From assembly GCF_900113445.1 (NCBI RefSeq), contig NZ_FOPJ01000006.1, positions 1 to 64,000 of the forward strand: DNA of 64,000 nucleotides. The letters run 5' to 3'. This stretch comes from Corynebacterium spheniscorum. GTDB lineage: Bacteria; Actinomycetota; Actinomycetes; Mycobacteriales; Mycobacteriaceae. A model generated the notes under the pieces. That model saw only the letters and a program-made list of their open reading frames with translations. It did not search any database and had not been told where the DNA came from. Every line of letters starts with the position of its first letter. The stretch's first letter is position 1. Shown here piece by piece: positions 20,554 to 29,691 of the stretch. The translations under genes were made by a program, and so were the position numbers.

Positions 20554-20782
20554 GGCACAAGAAGTAGATCAGAGGCGGGGATAAAGGGCTTATCTTAAAG
20601 GGCCCTTGGGTGAGCATCTTATAGCGAGGCTCTGCGGAGTTTCCGCTGCTAAGAAATAACGTTGTAGCCCGCTGTGGGGAAGGAGGGTTATCGTAAATCT
20701 CACAGGCAAACCTCAGATGCGTGGTTTGCGGAAGTCGTGGAGTCTCCAACACAGGCACGCGGCCAGAATGGAAGGAGAAAAC

Positions 20783-21157
20783 ATGCTGTTAGTAGCGGCT
20801 CTTAATGCTGCATTAGGACTGATCATCGTTGGCGCCGTGTGCTTATCAATCCCCAAAGACGCAGCCTCCGGGAGCATCTCTAGGAACGCCGCCATTGGGA
20901 TTAGAACCCGGGAGACAAAGAAAACTGAAGAAGGATGGCGCGCCGGGCACCTGGCGGCAACCCCGATCCTGACAACCACCGGGAAAGCCGGCCTCATTAT
21001 TGCAGCGGTACTTGTTGTCTTGGGTTTCTTTGGTGAGAAATTAAGTACCCTCACCATTACTGTTGGGGTACTTGGCTACGTTGTGGTGATTGGTGGGGTT
21101 CTGTGGGCCAAAGTCGTGGCGAATGTTGCCGCCAAAGCGGCGAATCGCTTAGCGTAG
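20783..21157 (+). CDS. SdpI-family membrane protein
   Basis: 124 residues, three predicted membrane helices (about 1-22, 68-88, 92-112). The loop between helix 1 and 2 has the SdpI/YhfL signature NAAIGIRTRET...W...H, seen in the immunity protein SdpI. Start 20783 follows GAAGGAG by 5 nt; longer frames upstream have no ribosome binding site. No toxin-like gene is adjacent, so an immunity role is not supported here. Function unknown. Confidence 0.78.
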   Translation: MLLVAALNAALGLIIVGAVCLSIPKDAASGSISRNAAIGIRTRETKKTEEGWRAGHLAATPILTTTGKAGLIIAAVLVVLGFFGEKLSTLTITVGVLGYVVVIGGVLWAKVVANVAAKAANRLA

Positions 21158-21304
21158 AGCCACGCTTAATCTCCGGCTACTCGCGTGAGGGCAGAAGATG
21201 GTGTGGCATACCCCAGCCCCGTGGGAAGTGTGGCGTGCGCAGTCGGCGATGCTTGCGGGTCTCGGGGAAAGCCCAAATAATAGTGTGGGTGCCCGTGACA
21301 TGCG

Positions 21305-21345
21305 AAAACAGGCCCTACCGAAAGATTTTCGGTCTGGCCTGTTTT
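21305..21345 (-). terminator. Terminator after tRNA-Pro
   Basis: Arms AAAACAGGCC / GGCCTGTTTT with an inner ACCGAAA / TTCGGT stem give a near-continuous hairpin just past the tRNA 3' end. The T-run of the arm serves as U-tract on the minus strand; by symmetry it works in both directions. Confidence 0.8.
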
Positions 21346-21348
21346 AGC

Positions 21349-21425
<77 letters not shown>

Positions 21426-21507
21426 GGAAGTTCACACCTTGCGGCGTGGGACTTCGTACAGGTTACAACCTTGTGATCAACCTTGTCTAATCCGCAGGTC
21501 AAGGAGG

Positions 21508-21894
21508 CTAGATTGCCTCTTGATAGAACCAGTTTTTGTCCCTCTTATAAAAGCGTGAAGTTTCGCGCTGAACCCCGCGGGCAGCGCCACGATAATGCGC
21601 CGCGAACTCCACGACACCTTCCACATCGAAGGGGCCGCCGCGCTCGGTGCGCAGGATCTCCAATAAATAGAATTCCGGGGCATCAGGGTGCTCGAGTTCC
21701 AGGGATTGCGGGCGAGTGATGGGATCCCAGGTGTTAAGGAGATAGGCGGCGTCGCGCACCACGTAGGCACTAAAACGAGAACGCATGAGCATCTCCGCTG
21801 TGGGAGCGGGGCGCTCACCGCGGTGCAGGGGCGCGCAACACTCGCCATAGCGCAGGCCAGTGCCGCAGGGGCAACGCTGGGTATCTTCGATCAT
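21508..21894 (-). CDS. YchJ-like SEC-C motif protein (UPF0225)
   Basis: 128 residues. N-terminal zinc-binding motif CPCGTGLRYGECC (about residues 8-20), then the conserved LMRSRFSAYVVRDAAYLLNTWDP segment and a C-terminal YKRDKNWFYQ. This is the YchJ family; the SEC-C motif resembles the zinc end of SecA, but the function is not known. The start overlaps the stop of the upstream hydrolase gene (one-base ATGA-type overlap), so the two are co-transcribed. Confidence 0.85.
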   Translation of the reverse strand: MIEDTQRCPCGTGLRYGECCAPLHRGERPAPTAEMLMRSRFSAYVVRDAAYLLNTWDPITRPQSLELEHPDAPEFYLLEILRTERGGPFDVEGVVEFAAHYRGAARGVQRETSRFYKRDKNWFYQEAI

Positions 21895-23057
21895 TAGTGC
21901 AGCTTATCGGTGATTTCCAGGCCGCGCAGCAAACGTGCAACGGGGGTGTTAAGACCGGTGATTAAACGCGCGCGCTGGGCATCGTTGAGCTCACCTTCGA
22001 TGCGGATATGGCGGGTCACCGAACCGGCATCATCACTGCGGGGAACGACATTGACCTGCACCGCATCAACCTTAAGGCGACCAGTTTTCGCGGCCTTACG
22101 GATGGCTTGGGAAGTATCGGCTGCAAGCGCGGTGTAGATCAGCTCCATAGTGCAATGACCCTGGCCCTTACCGCCGTCGGATTTATCGCGATCAAGAGTG
22201 ATCTCGCCGTGTTCGCTGCGGGCAAGATCCCCAAACTTAGAGCCCTTAATGGAACGCACCTCAACCTCATGCTCATCAAGAATCGGGGTGGCAGAGTGAT
22301 CCTCTAGATAAGGCTCCACCCATTCAGCAATGAGATGCCCGGCGCGCTGCGCGGTGCCTTGGCGGGTACAGAGGTGATCAGCCTTATCCAAGGCCACCAG
22401 CGACTTGGGGTAGCGGGTGAGTTGGAAAATCTTCTGGGCATTATCCACGCCCACCGTGGTGTCGATAGGGGAGTGTAAAAGCAATAGCGGCTTGCGCAGG
22501 CGCGGAAGATAGGAGGCGACATCGGTATCGGCGAGATCTTCGAGAAAGCTACGCGAAATAGTGATTTCGCGGCCACCCAAGATGACGGTAACCGCGCCTT
22601 GTTCATCAACATCTTTAATGCGGTCGGCATAGTGCAGCACCGAGTGCGCGGGATCAAAAGGCGCACCGATGGTGGAGACCGCCTTCAGAGAACGGATCTG
22701 GCCGGCGGCTTTCAGTGCTGCGGCGCCGCCAAGGGAGTGGCCAATGAGAAGCTGCGGGGCTTCGTAGTTTTCTTCAAGCCAGCTGGCGGCGGCGAGGATA
22801 TCGTTGACATTCTCGCTAAAGCAGGTGTCGCCGAACTCCCCGGTGGATTGACCAAGACCGGGAAAATCGAAACGCAGGGCGGCGATGCCATGTTCGGCGA
22901 GGGTCTTGCACACCCGGGAGGCGGCGGGGGTGAAACGAGAGCCGGTGAAGCAGTGAGCAAACATGGCGTAGGCGCGGGGCTTGGCATCGGGCATGTCGAT
23001 GGTGCCGGCCATGGTGTGGCCCTTGCTGGACGCTAACTTCACGTTGATCGAATGCAT
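21894..23057 (-). CDS. Fusion of alpha/beta hydrolase and OsmC-like domain
   Basis: 387 residues. Residues 1 to about 250 are an alpha/beta hydrolase with the nucleophile elbow GHSLGG (about residue 101), HCFTGS oxyanion region, and Asp/His (LHSPIDTT; DKADHL). From about 260 an OsmC/Ohr-type domain follows. The usual OsmC helix with the first redox Cys (ALGAC) reads ALAAD here, and only one Cys (GHCTMEL) is near, so peroxidase activity is doubtful. This fusion architecture is known in several bacteria. Substrate unknown. Confidence 0.82.
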   Translation of the reverse strand: MHSINVKLASSKGHTMAGTIDMPDAKPRAYAMFAHCFTGSRFTPAASRVCKTLAEHGIAALRFDFPGLGQSTGEFGDTCFSENVNDILAAASWLEENYEAPQLLIGHSLGGAAALKAAGQIRSLKAVSTIGAPFDPAHSVLHYADRIKDVDEQGAVTVILGGREITISRSFLEDLADTDVASYLPRLRKPLLLLHSPIDTTVGVDNAQKIFQLTRYPKSLVALDKADHLCTRQGTAQRAGHLIAEWVEPYLEDHSATPILDEHEVEVRSIKGSKFGDLARSEHGEITLDRDKSDGGKGQGHCTMELIYTALAADTSQAIRKAAKTGRLKVDAVQVNVVPRSDDAGSVTRHIRIEGELNDAQRARLITGLNTPVARLLRGLEITDKLH

Positions 23058-23207
23058 GCGGAGTCCTGTAGGGGGTGTTTTAGAAACTGTGGGTAGGTGT
23101 ACTCAACGGCTAGTGTATGCGCCCCAGGCGCACCTGCGGCTGAGGTGTGCATTAAGGTTTTCGGTGTCAGTGAAGTGAACCTCAACTAGGGAAGAGGGCC
23201 GACCCCC

Positions 23208-25490
23208 GTGGCGCGATTTAACTGGTTCTGGAAAGCAATGGGTGCAAGCTCGACGCGCAACCAGAAGAAGTCCTTGGCGATCGTCGCGCAGGCTGAAGAA
23301 GTCCGCGCGGAATTAACCCAACTTGATGCTGATACGCTGCGTCAACGCGCCCGGGATTCGCTAGGCAACCAAGCTGAATTATTAGCCGTGCTGGGAGAAA
23401 TCGCGCACCGCACCCTCGGGTTTGAGCCTTTTGCAGTGCAACTCCAAGGTGTCCTACGTCTCATTGATGGGGATGTTGTTCATATGGCCACCGGCGAGGG
23501 GAAAACTCTAGTGGGCGCGATGGCGGCGGCCGCTTTTGGGCTACAAGGCAAGCGCGTGCACATGATTACCGTCAATGATTATTTGGCGCGCCGGGATGCG
23601 CAGTGGATGGGGCCCATGGTGGAGTTCCTGGGCTTAAGCGTGGGCTGGATTAATGCCGATATGCCAGCCGAGCAACGCCGTGAAGCCTATAGATGCGATG
23701 TGGTGTACGGGCCGGTTAATGAGATCGGTTTTGATGTGCTGCGGGACCGTCAAGTAACTGACCCCTCAGCATTGGTGCAGGCCCCAGCGGATGTGGCGCT
23801 GATTGATGAGGCCGATAGCGTGCTGGTGGATGAAGCTTTGGTGCCGTTGGTGCTAGCTGGTTCGCAGCCAGGAAGTGCGCCAACTGGGCGGATTACTGAT
23901 GTGGTGCGGGGGCTGAAAGAAGATGAAGATTTTGAGGTTTCCGAGGACCGCCGCACTGTTTTCTTGAATGAAGAAGGCGCAGACAAGGTGGAAGCTGCCT
24001 TAGGGATTTCTAGCTTGTATGACGATGAGCATGTGGGCAGCACCTTGGTACAGGTGAATTTGGCTTTGCATGCCCGCGCACTACTAATCCGCGATATCCA
24101 CTACCTGGTACGCGATGGCAAGGTGCAGCTGATTGATGCCTCGCGGGGGCGGGTGGCTGATTTGCAGCGCTGGCCGGATGGCTTGCAGGCCGCGGTGGAA
24201 GCTAAGGAAGGTCTAGCGGTAACTGAGGGTGGGCGCATCCTAGATACCATCACCATTCAGGCACTCATGGGCCGCTACCCGATGCTGTGCGGGATGACCG
24301 GCACCGCGGTGGAAGCTACTGATCAGCTGCACCAATTCTATGGTTTAGGGGTGTCTGTCATTGAGCGGCATCGCCCGCTGCAACGCTTTGATGAAGCTGA
24401 TCGCATCTACGCCACGGTGGCGGAGAAGAATGCTGCGATTGTGCAAGAAATTGCCGCTGTGCATGCCACCGGGCAGCCAGTGTTGGTGGGAACCCATGAT
24501 GTGGCGGAATCTGAGGGCCTGGCTGAGGCTTTAGCTGAGCGCGGCATTGAGGTGAATGTGCTTAATGCCAAAAATGATGCTGAGGAAGCCCGCATTATTG
24601 CCGAGGCGGGGGACCTGGGGCGGGTGACTGTTTCTACCCAGATGGCTGGGCGCGGTACCGATATTCGCTTGGGTGGTGCCGATGAAGCGGACCATGATCA
24701 GGTGGCGACACTTGGTGGGTTGGCGGTAATTGGTACGGCGCGGCACCGGAGTAGCCGTTTGGATAACCAACTAAGGGGGCGTGCGGGGCGCCAAGGTGAC
24801 CCCGGATTGAGTGTGTTTTTTGTCTCCCTGGAAGATGATGTGGTGGTCAGTGGTGGCTCCGGTGAGCAGATCACCGCGCACCCGGATCCGGATACCGGGA
24901 TGATTAACCAGAAGCGGGTGCACGACTTTATCGGACACTGCCAGCGGGTTACCGAAGGACAGCTACTGGAGATCCACTCCCAAACCTGGAAGTACAACAA
25001 GCTGCTGACTGATCAACGAGAGATCATTGATGAGCGCCGCCAGCGTCTCCTCGAAGAACCGGACTATGCCTGGCAGGATCTAGCCAAGCGGGCCTCGGAT
25101 AGAGCTGCGGAGCTCGCTGATCTGCCAGAAGAAATCCGCTGGCAGGCGGCCCGCGAGATCATGTTGTTCCACTTGGATGATTCCTGGGCGGAGCATTTGG
25201 AGCTGATGGATGATGTGCGCGAGTCGATCCATTTGCGGGCGATTGCAAAAGAAACCCCCTTGGATGAGTTCCACCGCATTGCGGTACGGGAGTTTAAGGA
25301 GTTAGTGCAACGTGCCGTTGATGAGGCGGTAGAGAGCTTCAAAAAGGTCACCATTGACCATGAGGGAGCTCATTTGGCGGATGCTGGGAGGGCGCGTCCT
25401 TCTGCGACATGGACCTATATGGTCTCTGATAATCCGCTGGCTGGAAGCGGTAACTCAGTGCTCAAAGGCATCGGCGCAATTTTCCGATAA
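23208..25490 (+). CDS. secA2: SecA2, accessory preprotein translocase ATPase
   Basis: 760 residues, shorter than SecA1 (about 850) and lacking the C-terminal zinc motif, which is the SecA2 pattern of actinobacteria. Walker A MATGEGKT (about residue 97), DEADSVLVDEALVP Walker B region, TVSTQMAGRGTDI and RGRAGRQGDPG are present. It drives export of a subset of proteins at the membrane. GTG start. Located upstream of odhI, as in M. tuberculosis (secA2 Rv1821 near garA Rv1827). Confidence 0.93.
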   Translation: MARFNWFWKAMGASSTRNQKKSLAIVAQAEEVRAELTQLDADTLRQRARDSLGNQAELLAVLGEIAHRTLGFEPFAVQLQGVLRLIDGDVVHMATGEGKTLVGAMAAAAFGLQGKRVHMITVNDYLARRDAQWMGPMVEFLGLSVGWINADMPAEQRREAYRCDVVYGPVNEIGFDVLRDRQVTDPSALVQAPADVALIDEADSVLVDEALVPLVLAGSQPGSAPTGRITDVVRGLKEDEDFEVSEDRRTVFLNEEGADKVEAALGISSLYDDEHVGSTLVQVNLALHARALLIRDIHYLVRDGKVQLIDASRGRVADLQRWPDGLQAAVEAKEGLAVTEGGRILDTITIQALMGRYPMLCGMTGTAVEATDQLHQFYGLGVSVIERHRPLQRFDEADRIYATVAEKNAAIVQEIAAVHATGQPVLVGTHDVAESEGLAEALAERGIEVNVLNAKNDAEEARIIAEAGDLGRVTVSTQMAGRGTDIRLGGADEADHDQVATLGGLAVIGTARHRSSRLDNQLRGRAGRQGDPGLSVFFVSLEDDVVVSGGSGEQITAHPDPDTGMINQKRVHDFIGHCQRVTEGQLLEIHSQTWKYNKLLTDQREIIDERRQRLLEEPDYAWQDLAKRASDRAAELADLPEEIRWQAAREIMLFHLDDSWAEHLELMDDVRESIHLRAIAKETPLDEFHRIAVREFKELVQRAVDEAVESFKKVTIDHEGAHLADAGRARPSATWTYMVSDNPLAGSGNSVLKGIGAIFR

Positions 25491-25590
25491 GCCCAGTAGG
25501 GGAGCCACTTCGCGAGAAGAAGGCTTCTTGTCCGCTACGATAGAGAGCATTGCAATACGCAAATCCGACGAACCCGGAGGTTATAAAATT

Positions 25591-26025
25591 ATGAGCGACA
25601 ACACCGGCGCTCCCGAAGTCCAGGTTGAGACCACCTCGGTCTTCCGTGCCGATCTGCTCAAGGAGATGGAATCGGGTGCCAGCCAGGCTCCCGCAGCTGC
25701 TAACGGTGCGGAGAACCTTCCGGAAGGCGCAGCTTTATTAGTGGTTAAGCGTGGCCCGAATGCTGGGGCTCGCTTCTTGCTCGACCGCGAAACCACCACC
25801 GCTGGTCGCCACCCTGAATCCGATATCTTCCTCGATGATGTGACTGTGTCGCGTCGCCACGCGGAATTCCGCATTAACGATGGCTCCTTCGAGGTTGTGG
25901 ACGTCGGATCCCTCAACGGCACCTACGTTAACCGTGAACCGCGCAACTCCCAGGTGCTCTCCACCGGCGATGAAATCCAGATCGGTAAGTTCCGTTTGGT
26001 CTTCCTAGCCGGCCCAGCCAAATAA
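25591..26025 (+). CDS. odhI: OdhI/GarA, FHA regulator of 2-oxoglutarate metabolism
   Basis: 144 residues. The N-terminal phosphorylation motif ETTSVFRADLL (about residues 13-23) holds the two Thr used by PknG and PknA/B/L, and the FHA domain follows (GRHPESDIFLDDVTVSRRHAEF, then GSLNGTYVNR). Unphosphorylated OdhI binds and inhibits OdhA (2-oxoglutarate dehydrogenase). GGAGG at 25576-25580 supports this ATG over longer frames. All key FHA residues (Arg, Ser, Asn) are present. Confidence 0.96.
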   Translation: MSDNTGAPEVQVETTSVFRADLLKEMESGASQAPAAANGAENLPEGAALLVVKRGPNAGARFLLDRETTTAGRHPESDIFLDDVTVSRRHAEFRINDGSFEVVDVGSLNGTYVNREPRNSQVLSTGDEIQIGKFRLVFLAGPAK

Positions 26026-26044
26026 TCCGATTCTTTTCTAGGAG

Positions 26045-26101
26045 CGCCACTTACTCACCCGGAAACCGGGTATCCTATCCGCGAGGGGGAGTAAGTGGTG
26101 T
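26045..26101 (+). promoter_or_regulatory. Nested inverted repeats between odhI and ftsR
   Basis: A perfect 10-bp pair, CCACTTACTC (26047-26056) and GAGTAAGTGG (26089-26098), extendable to 12-13 bp, encloses a second hairpin CCCGG-AAA-CCGGG (26058-26070). It could be an odhI terminator, an ftsR leader structure, or an operator. Confidence 0.5.
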
Positions 26102-26150
26102 TCTGTTTTAACTAGCAGGCCTTCAAGTACAAGGGAAGTGATCCAAGATC

Positions 26151-26894
26151 GTGAATGCAGTGCCGAAGACAGCTGCGATGCGTCGCAGTGGCAGTGGCGC
26201 GAAGTCCACAAAAACCATGTCCATCGGCGTTGTCTTGGATCGACTAAGCCAGGAATTCCCCGATGTTACGGTCTCCAAAATCCGCTTCTTGGAGTCCGAA
26301 GGCCTGATTAGCCCGCAGCGTACCTCCTCGGGCTATCGCCGCTTCACCGAAGATGATGTGGAGCGCCTGCGCTATATCCTGGTCACCCAGCGCGATAACT
26401 ACCTGCCCTTGAAGGTGATCCGTGAGCAATTGGAAGCCATGGATAGCGGGCAGGTCACCGCGATTTTAAGTGCTGGGCAAGCTGAACCCATTGTCTCCCC
26501 GGAGAATTTCCGCCGCCCCGTTGCTACTCGTCTGACGGACACTGACTTGGCTGAACAGGCTGAAGTTTCCGTTGATGTGGTGGCAGGCTTGGTGAAAGCC
26601 CAGTTGATTCACCCTGATGGGGCCGGGTTTTTTACCAATGATGATGTGGCGATTGTGCGGACCGCGGAAGCCCTCGGGGACTTCGGCTTTGATATCCGGC
26701 ACCTGAAGTCTTTAAGGAACACTGCGGAACGCCAAGCTGATTTGATTGGCCAAGCAGTAGCTCCCTTAGCGCGTTCGCGTGGTGAACAATCCCGGCAGCG
26801 GGCTGAGGAAATGGGCCAACAGATGAGCGCCTTGGTGGTGTCCCTGCATGCCACTTTGGTGAAGAATGCGTTGCGTCGCGAACTAGATAACTAA
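26151..26894 (+). CDS. ftsR: FtsR-like MerR regulator
   Basis: 247 residues. MerR-type winged helix (IGVVLDRLSQEFPDVTVSKIRFLESEGLISPQRTSSGYRRF, about residues 25-65), then helical effector region and a C-terminal helix. In C. glutamicum the gene at this place (cg1631) is FtsR, an activator of ftsZ; M. tuberculosis Rv1828 is the counterpart. GTG start with AAGGGAAG 12 nt upstream. No ligand-binding Cys are evident. Confidence 0.9.
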   Translation: MNAVPKTAAMRRSGSGAKSTKTMSIGVVLDRLSQEFPDVTVSKIRFLESEGLISPQRTSSGYRRFTEDDVERLRYILVTQRDNYLPLKVIREQLEAMDSGQVTAILSAGQAEPIVSPENFRRPVATRLTDTDLAEQAEVSVDVVAGLVKAQLIHPDGAGFFTNDDVAIVRTAEALGDFGFDIRHLKSLRNTAERQADLIGQAVAPLARSRGEQSRQRAEEMGQQMSALVVSLHATLVKNALRRELDN

Positions 26895-26909
26895 GGTAGG
26901 CAGGAATTC

Positions 26910-27422
26910 ATGCGCGCTTTATTTCCCTTAGAAGTCCAAGACATTAGCGCCTATGAACAATGGCCTGATCGGGCAGTAGTGATTCTTAGCTGTGCTGATT
27001 TAGATAGCCAGGTCCCAGTATGGATGCCGCGATTCCAAGCTGAGTTAGTTGCCGCGACCGTGCCGGGGGCACGGGAGATGAGCGCTCGGGAAATTATTAA
27101 TGCCAGCCATGGTGCCGCTTTAAGCCTGAGCAGCCATCCCTATGTGGACGTGTTCTGCGACATCGTGGAAGCCTATGGAGATTCCATTAAAGAAGTGGTA
27201 CTGGATGGCTTTGTAGAAGGCCGCTTCTTAGTGCAGGTAAATACCCTCGGGGGACAGTCCTTTGAGGTTCGTGCCTCGGATGGGATTATGTTGGCCCGGC
27301 ATGTGGGCTGCCCGCTTTTTGCTTCGCAGCATGTGATGGATAATGCCGCCGTGCGCGCACCGCTCGCTGATGAAGATGTCTCCCTTTCTGATGTTGATTG
27401 GGATGAATTCCTTAACCCGTAG
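26910..27422 (+). CDS. DUF151 (bifunctional nuclease-like) protein
   Basis: 170 residues. The BFN/DUF151 fold signature is seen in PHE-free form: RPLTHDL-type segment replaced by REIINASHGAALS, then RFLVQVNT and VRASDGIMLARHVGCPLFAS (the conserved SDAIALA-like motif). In mycobacteria the same slot is Rv1829, between two MerR genes. Nuclease activity is established only for some members; the role here is unknown. GCAGGAA precedes the ATG; it lies 15 nt after ftsR. Confidence 0.82.
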   Translation: MRALFPLEVQDISAYEQWPDRAVVILSCADLDSQVPVWMPRFQAELVAATVPGAREMSAREIINASHGAALSLSSHPYVDVFCDIVEAYGDSIKEVVLDGFVEGRFLVQVNTLGGQSFEVRASDGIMLARHVGCPLFASQHVMDNAAVRAPLADEDVSLSDVDWDEFLNP

Positions 27423-27667
27423 CTTTTAGGCTTGGTTTTAGCCCTTGTTCTAGCCCTTGGCTATAAGCCCTCGGGTTAGCAACACCCCCTTTTGTGACAC
27501 GCGGGACGGATGACATTGGTGTTACTCGCGGGGTTAATGGGGTAGGGTAAGTCTCAACTTCAACTTGAGGTTCATGTTTTGGGCGTGTCGCTAGTGAACA
27601 CCTTGACGCTGGCTTAGGCTTAGCCCACAATGAACTCATGTGACTAAGCGAGGGAGATAGCGTCACC
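27423..27667 (+). promoter_or_regulatory. Spacer with degenerate repeats and MerR2 promoter region
   Basis: Non-coding 245 nt. Near 27437-27480 a TAGCCCTTG/TTAGC-like unit recurs three to four times. A TAGGGT (27543-27548) may be a -10. A MerR-type dyad follows (separate entry). GAGGGAGA lies before the GTG start. Confidence 0.4.
27553..27569 (+). promoter_or_regulatory. MerR-type dyad operator
   Basis: CTCAACTT-C-AACTTGAG: two 8-bp arms matching at seven of eight positions around one central base, close to the CTCAAGTT-AACTTGAG dyad bound by many MerR proteins. It lies 98 nt before the MerR-family GTG, so autoregulation is the simplest reading. Confidence 0.5.
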
Positions 27668-28243
27668 GTGAATACTGAACAGCAGGCCGTAGCCGTCCAA
27701 GGAGCCTTATTTGACCTCGGACCTGATGAAGAAGTGGGATACCGCGTACCCACCGCTTGCCAGGTTGCCGGCATCACTTATCGCCAATTGGATTATTGGG
27801 CCCGAACCAAACTGGTGGTGCCCTCTATTCGCGGTGCCCGCGGTTCCGGCTCCCAGCGTCTTTATTCCTTCAAAGACATCCTCGTCTTGAAGATTGTGAA
27901 AGGCCTGCTAGATACCGGCATCTCCCTGCAAAATATTCGCCTGGCGGTAGATAAGCTGCGCGACCGTGGCGTGGATGATCTCGCTGAGATCACCTTAGTT
28001 TCTGATGGCACCACGGTGTATGAATGCCGCTCCAAGGAAGAAGTCATTGACTTACTTGGTGGTGGCCAGGGCGTGTTCGGTATTGCTGTTCCGGGTATCG
28101 TTCGTGAGCTGACCGGCACGATCGCTGCTTTCCCCTCCGAGCGCATTAATGAACATGGGATTGCCGAAGTTACTCAACCAAGCGACGCCGCGGTAGTCGA
28201 TGAGATTGCTGCTCGCCGTCGGCGCCGCCTGCGGACCTCTTAA
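27668..28243 (+). CDS. MerR-family regulator (Rv1830/ResR-like)
   Basis: 191 residues. Winged-helix DNA-binding part YRVPTACQVAGITYRQLDYWARTKLVVPS (about residues 24-55), then GSQRLYSFKDILVLKIVKGLLDTG typical of the HspR/MlrA-like MerR group. C-terminal tail is basic. Position equals M. tuberculosis Rv1830 (ResR/McdR), linked to growth and drug tolerance. GTG start. Stop is directly against the convergent next gene. Confidence 0.85.
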   Translation: MNTEQQAVAVQGALFDLGPDEEVGYRVPTACQVAGITYRQLDYWARTKLVVPSIRGARGSGSQRLYSFKDILVLKIVKGLLDTGISLQNIRLAVDKLRDRGVDDLAEITLVSDGTTVYECRSKEEVIDLLGGGQGVFGIAVPGIVRELTGTIAAFPSERINEHGIAEVTQPSDAAVVDEIAARRRRRLRTS

Positions 28244-29637
28244 AGAGCGCTAGCCTGATTCAGGGCCCCGGCTAATTCGCCGGGGTCTTTCACGTTGATG
28301 GTGAACATAGATACCGCATCCACTGCCGGGTCAATGGGGTTATCGCCCAAGTGGATAAGGGATAGCTGCACCAACCCACGAACCGACGCCAGGGTAGAGC
28401 TCAAGCTCTCTGCGCTCACCGCAGCATCATCAGCGGTACCGGTAGTAATCAGCACAATCCGCACCGGATTACCTGGTTGTGCCTGTACCGCCATTGACCC
28501 AACTGCAGCAAGTAACGAGTTTCGGGTTTGGGGCACACCACCGGTACCAAAACCGTCGAGTACGGGGTGTACAGCGGCAGCATCACCTAGGCGAACATTA
28601 TCTCGCCAACCCTTTTGGGCAGTAGGTGATAGCGGGGAAGAGTAGTTCCACAGTCCCACGCGCACACCTTGAGCACCTAGGGCATCGATCATGGGGTGCA
28701 AGGCGCCACGTACCGGGTCTAACCACAGAGCCATGGCATCGGAGGTGTCTAAGAGAATCAAGGTATCGCGGGTAGTTTCCGGCTGGCGCTTAGCCAGGGT
28801 AGTGGGTTGGCCCTGGGAAAGATCCGGTAAAGCCACGGTGATAAGCGAATTATCCACATCACCGACGGGCTGCTCGGAAGCCCATTTTTTAAACTCTGCG
28901 GCAGCCCGGGTTTGGTTATCGGCCGCAGCGTTCGCACGCGGACTTAAGGTGACAGCGCGCAGCGCGGTGGTGGCTCCTTCAATGGGGTGGAAGGACCAAC
29001 CCGCGGGGGTTTGAGCCTCCACCATGGCGACCGGCGCTTGACCAGCAAGTGCCTCGGTGGTGGAGAGGTTCTTATCGCGTTCTAGCAGGGACTCAGCTTG
29101 TTCTGGGGCAATAGCTTGGGCAACACGCGCTGCTACGGCGGCTTCAGAGGCCACGGGGAATACTGCGGCAGATTCATCTGGTTCTCCGCTATCACCGGGA
29201 GTTGCCAGGCCAACCGGAATGGCGCCGACAACCGGCAAAGCATTAGGGGTGGCGCCATCCGGTGAATCCGGGGAACTGAGGTCTAGTTCGCGTAGCTGTG
29301 CTGGAACCTGAGCTTCAACGGCGGTGGTCAAAAGCAGGACCGCGTCGCGGGCATCGTTGACGACCGTGGGTTTGATGCAATGATCCCGCACGATGGGGGC
29401 GCTTTCGGCCCAGGAAGCAAGTAGGGTTCCAGCTACTCCGGGTGAGGATTCAGCAACGGGTACGATCAGGTCGCCTTCGATGCATTGGGAGGCTGCTTCG
29501 GTTTTTTCGGCACCGGCATTATCTCGTGCCTTGCTCCAAAAAATGTAGCCCGCAACCAGTGCGAGGATCACCACAATGGTGACAATCACCCAGGTTGATA
29601 GTGCAAAATTATTGCGCCCACTGGCATGCCGTCCCAT
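28240..29637 (-). CDS. Membrane-anchored vWA-domain-like protein
   Basis: 465 residues. One N-terminal membrane helix (about 14-32), then an extracytoplasmic chain with a substrate-binding-like middle and a C-terminal von Willebrand A-like domain (TLILLDTSDAMALW, about residue 295). The metal site motif DxSxS is degenerate (DTSDA), so metal-dependent adhesion may be lost. Two downstream genes encode CNNM-type membrane proteins. The gene is convergent with the MerR gene and their ends overlap by 4 nt. Function unknown. Confidence 0.72.
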   Translation of the reverse strand: MGRHASGRNNFALSTWVIVTIVVILALVAGYIFWSKARDNAGAEKTEAASQCIEGDLIVPVAESSPGVAGTLLASWAESAPIVRDHCIKPTVVNDARDAVLLLTTAVEAQVPAQLRELDLSSPDSPDGATPNALPVVGAIPVGLATPGDSGEPDESAAVFPVASEAAVAARVAQAIAPEQAESLLERDKNLSTTEALAGQAPVAMVEAQTPAGWSFHPIEGATTALRAVTLSPRANAAADNQTRAAAEFKKWASEQPVGDVDNSLITVALPDLSQGQPTTLAKRQPETTRDTLILLDTSDAMALWLDPVRGALHPMIDALGAQGVRVGLWNYSSPLSPTAQKGWRDNVRLGDAAAVHPVLDGFGTGGVPQTRNSLLAAVGSMAVQAQPGNPVRIVLITTGTADDAAVSAESLSSTLASVRGLVQLSLIHLGDNPIDPAVDAVSMFTINVKDPGELAGALNQASAL

Positions 29638-29691
29638 ATAAGGAAACTCCCTTTCCCTTTTTAGTCACTAGCAGCCAGTGTATACGGGCTC

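Noticed and set aside
20783..21157. Immunity protein of an SDP-like toxin system
   Set aside because: Only the SdpI-like membrane protein is seen; no toxin or maturation gene flanks it.
21894..23057. Organic hydroperoxide resistance protein
   Set aside because: The expected redox cysteine position is Asp in the OsmC-like half.
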